From Actinomycetota bacterium (GTDB lineage Bacteria > Actinomycetota > Actinomycetes > Propionibacteriales > Nocardioidaceae): 10,085 nt of DNA. The stretch spans positions 1 through 10,085 of the forward strand of contig WLIH01000048.1 of the NCBI GenBank assembly GCA_009702305.1. Reading direction: 5' to 3'. Under the pieces are notes generated by a model. It made no database searches. It was not told the DNA's origin and saw nothing but the letters and a program-made list of their open reading frames with translations. The translations under genes and the position numbers were made by a program. How positions within the stretch are numbered: position 1 is the stretch's first letter; each line of letters starts with the position of its first letter. Below, in pieces: positions 6,867-10,085 of this stretch.

Positions 6867-6872
6867 CTCCTT
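6867..6872 (-). promoter_or_regulatory. Strong Shine-Dalgarno site of the VOC gene
   Basis: AAGGAG on the minus strand, 5 bases (ATCCG) before the ATG at 6861. It is the best ribosome binding site in the window and settles this start. Confidence 0.88.
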
Positions 6873-6885
6873 GGTAGGGGTGTGG

Positions 6886-6898
6886 CGAGTCTGACTCG
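6886..6898. repeat. 13-base inverted repeat in the divergent VOC/DksA-like spacer
   Basis: CGAGTC-T-GACTCG is a perfect 6-base inverted repeat around one base. It lies 25 bases upstream of the VOC start and 48 bases upstream of the DksA-like start, a suitable place for an operator serving one or both genes. It is short enough to be chance. Confidence 0.35.
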
Positions 6899-6934
6899 GC
6901 GCGGCCGCGAGAATCATCGCCGCGTCGCGACCGG

Positions 6935-6940
6935 TAGGAA
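6935..6940 (+). promoter_or_regulatory. Possible -10 element / overlapping RBS of the DksA-like gene
   Basis: TAGGAA lies exactly 6 bases (GGGAGC) before the ATG at 6947, the leaderless spacing, but ends in A rather than T. The same stretch is purine-rich (AGGAAGGGAG) and would also work as a Shine-Dalgarno site, so either reading is possible. Confidence 0.4.
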
Positions 6941-6946
6941 GGGAGC

Positions 6947-7285
6947 ATGACGGAGACCGCTGACAACCTCGCGCGCGAGCGTGAGCGGGCGCTCGATCGG
7001 CTGCGCTCGCTGCAGGACGACTTCGCCGGTGTCGTCGAGGCGTCGAAGGACTCGAACGCCGACGACGAGCACGACCCGGAGGGCCACACGATCGCCTTCG
7101 AGCGCTCCCAGACCTCGACGCTCATCCGCCAGGCCGAGCAGCGGTTGGCGGAGGTGGAGGCGGCCCGACGGCGGCTCGCGGACGGGACGTACGGCGTGTG
7201 CGAGGTCTGCTCGGAGCCGATCGCCGCCGATCGGCTCGACGCACGCCCGACCGCGCGCACGTGCGTGGCTCACGTCGACGGCTGA
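6947..7285 (+). CDS. DksA/TraR-type zinc finger protein
   Basis: This 112-residue protein has an N-terminal helical hairpin (about 1-78, rich in Glu, Arg, Leu and Ala) followed by a zinc finger, the DksA/TraR plan. The coiled coil breaks at an acidic tip, S-N-A-D-D-E-H-D-P-E-G (36-46), a position that in DksA reaches into the RNA polymerase secondary channel. The finger is C85-x2-C88-x17-C106-x2-H109. The spacing is exactly that of the family, but the last ligand is His rather than Cys. Actinobacterial members usually lack the DksA Asp-x-x-Asp-x-Ala tip, and their function is poorly known; they may bind RNA polymerase or respond to redox or zinc. The family call is firm and the role is inferred. 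Its stop is 4 bases from the convergent DUF2237 stop. Confidence 0.88.
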   Translation: MTETADNLARERERALDRLRSLQDDFAGVVEASKDSNADDEHDPEGHTIAFERSQTSTLIRQAEQRLAEVEAARRRLADGTYGVCEVCSEPIAADRLDARPTARTCVAHVDG

Positions 7286-7289
7286 CCGT

Positions 7290-7341
7290 TCAGGCCAGAC
7301 CATCAGGCCGGACCTTCAGGCCGGACCTTCCGGCCAGCCCG
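7290..7341. repeat. 13-bp tandem repeat, four units, at the 3' end of the DUF2237 gene
   Basis: Units start at 7290, 7303, 7316 and 7329. The second and third are identical (TCAGGCCGGACCT); the first differs at two positions (TCAGGCCAGACCA); the fourth keeps only TCCGGCCAGCCCG. The array covers the last codons and the stop (7290-7292) of the DUF2237 gene and begins 4 bases after the DksA-like stop. Part of it, 7319-7335, forms a hairpin described separately. Confidence 0.8.
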
Positions 7342-7718
7342 CGCAGGTCGGGCGGCCCGTCGACGGCGTGCTCGCGCAGCATCTCGATCGGGATCAGCTC
7401 GAGGGCGCGGTAGTTGGTCGAGGCCAGGACGACCGGCGCCGCGGCTCCGGCCTTGTAGGACTGCAGCCAGCGCCCCGCGACCACGCACCACCGGTCGCCG
7501 GGGTGCAGCCCCGGGAAGGACCACTCCGGTCGCGGTGTGCCCAGGTCGTTGCCGACCGAGCGCTGATGCTCGAGGAAGTCGGCGGTGACCACCGCACAGA
7601 CGGCGTGCAGCCCGGCGTCGTCGGGCCCGCACGAGCAGCTGCCGTCCCGGTAGAAGCCGGTGACCGGGTCGGTGCCGCACGGCTCGAGTGCCCCACCGAC
7701 GACGTTGCGCTCCACCAC
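7290..7718 (-). CDS. DUF2237 family protein
   Basis: This 142-residue protein shows the DUF2237 signature along most of its length: N-V-V-G-G-A-L-E-P-C-G-T-D-P-V-T-G-F-Y-R (5-24), H-A-V-C-A-V-V-T-A-D-F-L-E (38-50), G-N-D-L-G-T-P-R-P-E-W-S-F-P-G-L (57-71), G-D-R-W-C (74-78), and A-P-V-V-L-A-S-T plus A-L-E-L-I-P. Cysteines at 14, 28, 30, 41 and 78 are candidates for metal or redox roles. The family's function is unknown. The conserved part ends near residue 120 (A-V-D), while the last 15 or so residues are encoded by a 13-bp tandem repeat that also supplies the stop codon. The start is GTG 7718, in leaderless configuration. A single gene facing the DksA-like gene. Confidence 0.88.
   Translation of the reverse strand: MVERNVVGGALEPCGTDPVTGFYRDGSCSCGPDDAGLHAVCAVVTADFLEHQRSVGNDLGTPRPEWSFPGLHPGDRWCVVAGRWLQSYKAGAAAPVVLASTNYRALELIPIEMLREHAVDGPPDLRGLAGRSGLKVRPDGLA
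7319..7335. terminator. Perfect hairpin between convergent genes, possible terminator
   Basis: GGCCGGA (7319-7325), loop CCT, TCCGGCC (7329-7335): a 7-bp GC-only-plus-one-A/T stem. It begins 33 bases after the stop of the + strand DksA-like gene, so it could stop that transcript. There is no T-tract, as is common for GC-rich actinobacterial hairpins. It lies inside the DUF2237 coding end, so it would be a terminator only for the + strand unit. Confidence 0.4.
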
Positions 7719-7724
7719 GTGCCG

Positions 7725-7730
7725 AGCCTA
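7725..7730 (-). promoter_or_regulatory. -10 element of the DUF2237 gene (leaderless type)
   Basis: TAGGCT on the minus strand followed by exactly 6 bases (CGGCAC) and then the GTG at 7718. It matches TANNNT fully and has no Shine-Dalgarno sequence after it, so a leaderless transcript starting at the GTG is likely. Confidence 0.65.
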
Positions 7731-7761
7731 GGGCACCCCATCGGGCACACACGTCACACCG

Positions 7762-7803
7762 GACGGGCAGTCCCTGACGTTGGCGCGGGTTGCAATGCCC
7801 GTC
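7762..7803. repeat. Inverted repeat, 8-base arms, 26-base spacer
   Basis: GACGGGCA (7762-7769) and TGCCCGTC (7796-7803) are perfect reverse complements. They sit in the non-coding stretch 7737-7855, 7 bases from the larger palindrome at 7811-7836. On the minus strand they would form a second stem downstream of the hypothetical gene that ends at 7856. The arms could also be two halves of a spaced operator. Confidence 0.45.
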
Positions 7804-7810
7804 AACACCA

Positions 7811-7836
7811 GGGATACCCGGTCGACCGGGTATCCC
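7811..7836. terminator. 26-bp perfect palindrome, probable hairpin terminator or operator
   Basis: The arm GGGATACCCGGTC (7811-7823) is followed directly by its exact reverse complement (7824-7836); as RNA this gives an 11-bp stem with a TCGA loop. It lies 19 bases past the stop of the minus-strand hypothetical gene (7856), the usual place for a transcription terminator, and before the promoter of the next minus-strand gene. No T-tract follows on the minus strand (TGGTGTTGAC comes next), which is common in actinobacteria. The perfect symmetry with no spacer would also suit a dimeric regulator's binding site. Confidence 0.55.
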
Positions 7837-7855
7837 AGCCGGCCCCAGCGAGCGC

Positions 7856-8455
7856 TCAAGCGCAGTTGTCGCACTCGCCGATCGGGGGGATCGCCATGAA
7901 GCAGGTCGGGCAGATGGAGGGCATCTCGGCCTCGCGGGCCTTCTTGCGCTCGCGGGAGAGCACCATGCCGTAGCGCGGCGAGAGCGAGGCGTGGCCGCCG
8001 TCGGCCGGCATCACGGCGTCGGCCCAGCGGTAGCACTCCATCCGCGACGCGGCGGCGTGCTTCTCGCGGGCGACCGGGTCGGTGATCGGGTCGGCGCCGG
8101 TTAGGCGGAGCACCGCGTCGTAGTCCTCGCCGACGGTGCCGTGCAGCTTGTGCACGACCAGCGAGATCAGCGGCGGCTCGCCCTGCTCGAGGTTGACCGC
8201 GGCGACCTTGGCCAGGACGCGCCCGATCCAGTGGTTGGCGTGCCCACCCGTGTGCACCCCGGCCGCCTCCTGCACGGCGGCGGCGAGGTCGGTGTGGGTG
8301 ATCAGGGCGTGGTAGGTCCCGGCGACGTCGGTCAGGACGGTGCGCGCCTCGACGGCCCACAGCTCCTCGGCCTCGGCCGAGTCCACTTCCTCCCGCTCTC
8401 CATCGGGATCCGAGGGATCGGGGGTGCGCCAGTGGGTGACCTGTTTGACCGTCAT
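7856..8455 (-). CDS. Hypothetical protein with winged-helix-like core and C-terminal C4 zinc ribbon
   Basis: This 199-residue protein is of a type that recurs in actinobacteria but that I cannot name. The N-terminus is acidic (residues 12-32). The core, about 34-120, contains T-Y-H-A-L-I-T-H-T-D-L-A-A-A-V (47-61), W-I-G-R-V-L-A-K-V (76-84) and G-E-P-P-L-I-S-L-V-V-H (92-102). This helix pattern with a closing beta pair resembles a winged-helix DNA-binding domain; that is inference from pattern only. A second segment (130-172) is Arg/Lys/Glu-rich. The C-terminus has C182-P-T-C185, nine residues, then C195-D-N-C198, a clear zinc ribbon. Together these suggest nucleic acid binding. ATG 8455 is chosen because the in-frame extension to 8554 is Arg-rich and unlike the rest; only a weak GGA-containing site precedes it. 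It is divergent from rlmC. Confidence 0.75.
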   Translation of the reverse strand: MTVKQVTHWRTPDPSDPDGEREEVDSAEAEELWAVEARTVLTDVAGTYHALITHTDLAAAVQEAAGVHTGGHANHWIGRVLAKVAAVNLEQGEPPLISLVVHKLHGTVGEDYDAVLRLTGADPITDPVAREKHAAASRMECYRWADAVMPADGGHASLSPRYGMVLSRERKKAREAEMPSICPTCFMAIPPIGECDNCA

Positions 8456-8561
8456 CGATTCCGTCCCGGGCCGAGGTGTGTCACGCGTGGTCGCGCGGCG
8501 CCAGCTCTTGTCCCGTCTCCTCATCGTAGGCCGCGCACGCCCAAGTGCCACCATGCGTCGT
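8456..8561. other. Divergent intergenic region between the hypothetical gene and rlmC
   Basis: The 106 bases must contain promoters for both genes. I see no strong -35/-10 pair. On the + strand, CACCAT (8549-8554), 7 bases before the ATG at 8562, is a weak leaderless-type -10. On the minus strand only a weak GGACGGAA purine patch precedes the ATG at 8455. Confidence 0.4.
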
Positions 8562-9674
8562 ATGCAGTGCGACTACTACGCCCGCGCCGAGTGCCGCTCG
8601 TGCGCCTGGATCGAGCGTCCGTACGCCGACCAGTTGGCGGCCAAGCAGGCGCACTGCGAGTCGCTGCTGGCCGGCCATCGCGAGCTGGCGTGGGAGGCGC
8701 CGCAGGCGAGCGCGGAGGCGGGATTTCGCAACAAGGCGAAGATGGTGGTCGCCGGGACGACGGACGCCGCGACGCTCGGGATCCTCGATCCCGCCGGTCG
8801 CGGCGTCGACCTGCGCGACTGCGGCCTCCACGAGCCGGGCCTGCGCGAGAGCCTGCCGGTGCTGGCCGAGCTGGTCGCCCGGGCCGGCCTCACGCCGTAC
8901 GACGTGGCGGCGCGACGCGGCGAGCTCAAGCACCTGCTCGTCACCCGAGCGCCGAGTGGCGAGCTGATGGTGCGCTGGGTGCTGCGGTCCCAGGAGCCGG
9001 TCGCGCGCCTGCGCAAGCACCTGCCGTGGCTCCTCGACCGGCTCCCGGTGGCCGTCGCGTCGGTCAACCTGCAGCCCGAGCACAAGGCGGTGCTCGAGGG
9101 TGAGCGCGAGATCGTGCTGAGCGATGGGGCGACCCTGCGGATGCGGGTCAACCACCTCGACCTCCACCTGCGTCCGCAGAGCTTCTTCCAGACCAACACC
9201 GCGATCGCCGCCGCGCTCTACCGCCAGGCGACGACCTGGGTCGACCAGGCGCACCCGCGCGAGGTCTGGGACCTGTACTGCGGCGTGGGTGGCTTCGCCC
9301 TGCATCTCGCGCGCGAGGGCCGCCGGGTGCGCGGTGTCGAGATCAGCCCCGAGGCGATCCGCAGCGCCGAGCACACCCGCGACGAGGCGGGGCTCCCCGG
9401 CGTCGGCTTCGAGGTCGGCGACGCGACGCGTGTCGGTGCGGGCCGCCCCGACCTCGTCGTCGTCAACCCACCCCGACGCGGCATCGGGCCGGAGCTGGCA
9501 GCCTGGATCGAGGCGTCCGACGCCCGCGGGGTCGTCTACTCCAGCTGCAACGCCGAGAGCCTCGCGCGCGACCTCGACGCCCTGCCGTCGTACGTCGCCC
9601 GCCGGGCCCGGCTCTTCGACATGTTCCCCCAGACCGCCCACCACGAGGTGCTGGTGGCGCTGACGCGGGCCTGA
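8562..9674 (+). CDS. rlmC: 23S rRNA (uracil-5-)-methyltransferase RlmC
   Basis: This 370-residue protein follows E. coli RlmC (RumB, 375 residues) nearly end to end. RlmC methylates C5 of U747 in 23S rRNA using SAM. The N-terminal 4Fe-4S ligands are at the same positions as in E. coli: C3, C11, C14 and C87. Other identities are G-F-R-N-K-A-K-M-V-V (54-63), R-A-G-L-T-P-Y (107-113), L-R-P-Q-S-F-F-Q-T-N (203-212), the SAM motif W-D-L-Y-C-G-V-G-G-F (236-245), V-N-P-P-R-R-G-I-G (301-309), Y-S-S-C-N-A (326-331) with the catalytic nucleophile C329, and L-F-D-M-F-P-Q-T-A-H-H-E-V-L (351-364) with the general base E362. The start at ATG 8562 reproduces the M-Q-C beginning of the E. coli protein; an in-frame ATG at 8553 would add three residues. 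Whether the target is U747 in this organism is inferred from similarity. Confidence 0.93.
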   Translation: MQCDYYARAECRSCAWIERPYADQLAAKQAHCESLLAGHRELAWEAPQASAEAGFRNKAKMVVAGTTDAATLGILDPAGRGVDLRDCGLHEPGLRESLPVLAELVARAGLTPYDVAARRGELKHLLVTRAPSGELMVRWVLRSQEPVARLRKHLPWLLDRLPVAVASVNLQPEHKAVLEGEREIVLSDGATLRMRVNHLDLHLRPQSFFQTNTAIAAALYRQATTWVDQAHPREVWDLYCGVGGFALHLAREGRRVRGVEISPEAIRSAEHTRDEAGLPGVGFEVGDATRVGAGRPDLVVVNPPRRGIGPELAAWIEASDARGVVYSSCNAESLARDLDALPSYVARRARLFDMFPQTAHHEVLVALTRA

Positions 9675-9676
9675 CG

Positions 9677-9682
9677 TAGGTT
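9677..9682 (+). promoter_or_regulatory. -10 element of the gene starting at 9689 (leaderless type)
   Basis: TAGGTT followed by exactly 6 bases (CGACCT) and then GTG at 9689. It lies 2 bases after the rlmC stop, so the downstream gene has its own promoter although it follows rlmC by only 14 bases. No Shine-Dalgarno sequence is present. Confidence 0.65.
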
Positions 9683-9688
9683 CGACCT

Positions 9689-10085
9689 GTGGCCGAGGAC
9701 TACTGCGATCTGTGTGACCTGCCGTTCAGCACCTGCGTCCACGGCAACCCACCGGCCCCGCCGCCGGTCGCGGCGCCGAAGGCCACGCCGGTGACCCGCC
9801 GACGCACCCCGGGCGCCAAGGCGGTCAAGGCCGCCGAGCCCGCGCGGCCGCGGCTGAGCACCCAGCCCGAGGACTTCAAGCCCTGGGTCGTCAAGCTGCT
9901 GCAGGAGTCCGGAGGCCGCGCCGAGGTCGACACGCTGATGGAGGAGCTCGGCACGCGGGCCGCCTCGATCCTGCTGCCGCGCGACCTGGAGCACGGTCCT
10001 CAGGGCGAGCTGCGCTGGCGCACGGCGGCGCGCAAGGCGCGGGTCGCGCTGCAGGACGACGGGGTCCTGATCGCCCCGCAGCCCA
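9689..10085 (+). CDS. Hypothetical protein with N-terminal Cys/His cluster and winged-helix-like region (3' end outside window)
   Basis: The frame is open from GTG 9689 to the window end, 132 residues visible. The N-terminus carries C6-x2-C9-x6-C16-x-H18, a compact set of potential zinc ligands. Residues 20-60 are rich in Pro, Ala, Lys and Arg and probably disordered and basic. Residues about 63-131 include P-W-V-V-K-L-L-Q-E-S-G-G-R-A-E-V-D (65-81) and E-L-R-W-R-T-A-A-R-K-A-R-V-A-L (105-119) followed by D-D-G-V-L-I-A. This helix-turn-helix-wing pattern with R-W-R-x-x-x-R-x-A-R-x-x-L resembles the N-terminal winged helix of Mrr-type proteins; this is pattern-based inference. I do not recognise the gene, and any C-terminal catalytic domain would lie beyond the window. 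It starts 14 bases after rlmC with its own -10 element. Confidence 0.75.
   Translation, partial: MAEDYCDLCDLPFSTCVHGNPPAPPPVAAPKATPVTRRRTPGAKAVKAAEPARPRLSTQPEDFKPWVVKLLQESGGRAEVDTLMEELGTRAASILLPRDLEHGPQGELRWRTAARKARVALQDDGVLIAPQP

Noticed and set aside
8481..8540. Minus-strand peptide ending W-A-C-A-A-Y-D-E-E-T-G-Q-E-L-A-P-R-D-H-A before rlmC
   Set aside because: The segment looks protein-like and lies outside rlmC, but no ATG or GTG start is available in this frame near it; upstream codons are the rlmC antisense. Kept as a curiosity only.
1..10085. A defence island, prophage, integron or CRISPR system
   Set aside because: No nuclease pair, transposase, integrase, direct-repeat array or toxin-antitoxin pair was seen; gene content is housekeeping-like.

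Overview
The window is very GC-rich with strong G/C third-position codon bias, frequent GTG starts and several apparently leaderless genes. This fits a high-GC actinobacterium. The DksA-like protein, the DUF2237 protein and the wHTH/zinc-ribbon hypothetical look most like Nocardioidaceae (Nocardioides or Aeromicrobium type), but genus placement is inference. I see no rRNA, tRNA, CRISPR array, transposase, phage gene or integrase; it reads as ordinary chromosome of small independent transcription units.

Layout. 1-1115 (+): the 3' end of an FMN-binding flavoprotein gene, then apbE, overlapping by 4 bases; this is an acceptor and flavinyl-transferase pair. 1116-1589 (-): an RraA-fold protein, tail to tail with apbE. 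1667-2839 (+): a divergent class I-like HMG-CoA reductase with no mevalonate genes nearby. 2848-4329 (-): a leaderless gamma-glutamyltransferase-family Ntn hydrolase with altered substrate residues. 4377-5819 (-): a DHA2-type MFS exporter. 5820-5959: divergent control region with a TTGA-N5-TCAA inverted repeat and a GC-rich stem-loop. 5960-6454 (+): nucleoside/guanine-type deaminase. 6457-6861 (-): PhnB-like VOC protein. 6947-7285 (+): DksA/TraR-type zinc finger protein. 7290-7718 (-): DUF2237 protein whose 3' end is a 13-bp tandem repeat. 7737-7855: non-coding, with a 26-bp perfect palindrome and a second inverted repeat. 7856-8455 (-): hypothetical protein with a C4 zinc ribbon. 8562-9674 (+): rlmC, 23S rRNA m5U methyltransferase. 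9689-end (+): partial hypothetical with an N-terminal Cys/His cluster and a winged-helix-like region.

How the genes relate. Only the FMN-binding/apbE pair is a clear functional unit: ApbE attaches FMN to the threonine of the SGAT motif of its neighbour, probably for an extracytoplasmic electron-transfer chain encoded upstream of the window. The other genes alternate in strand, and four convergent pairs have 0-8 bases between stop codons. At least three genes (2848-4329, 7290-7718, 9689-) have a TANNNT hexamer exactly 6 bases before the start codon, the signature of leaderless actinobacterial transcripts; others have weaker versions or ordinary Shine-Dalgarno sites.

I do not find a convincing new multi-gene system. 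The best leads are single items: the divergent HMG-CoA reductase, the non-canonical GGT homologue, the palindrome cluster at 7762-7836, the 13-bp repeat at a gene end, and two unknown proteins combining zinc-binding and winged-helix-like features.
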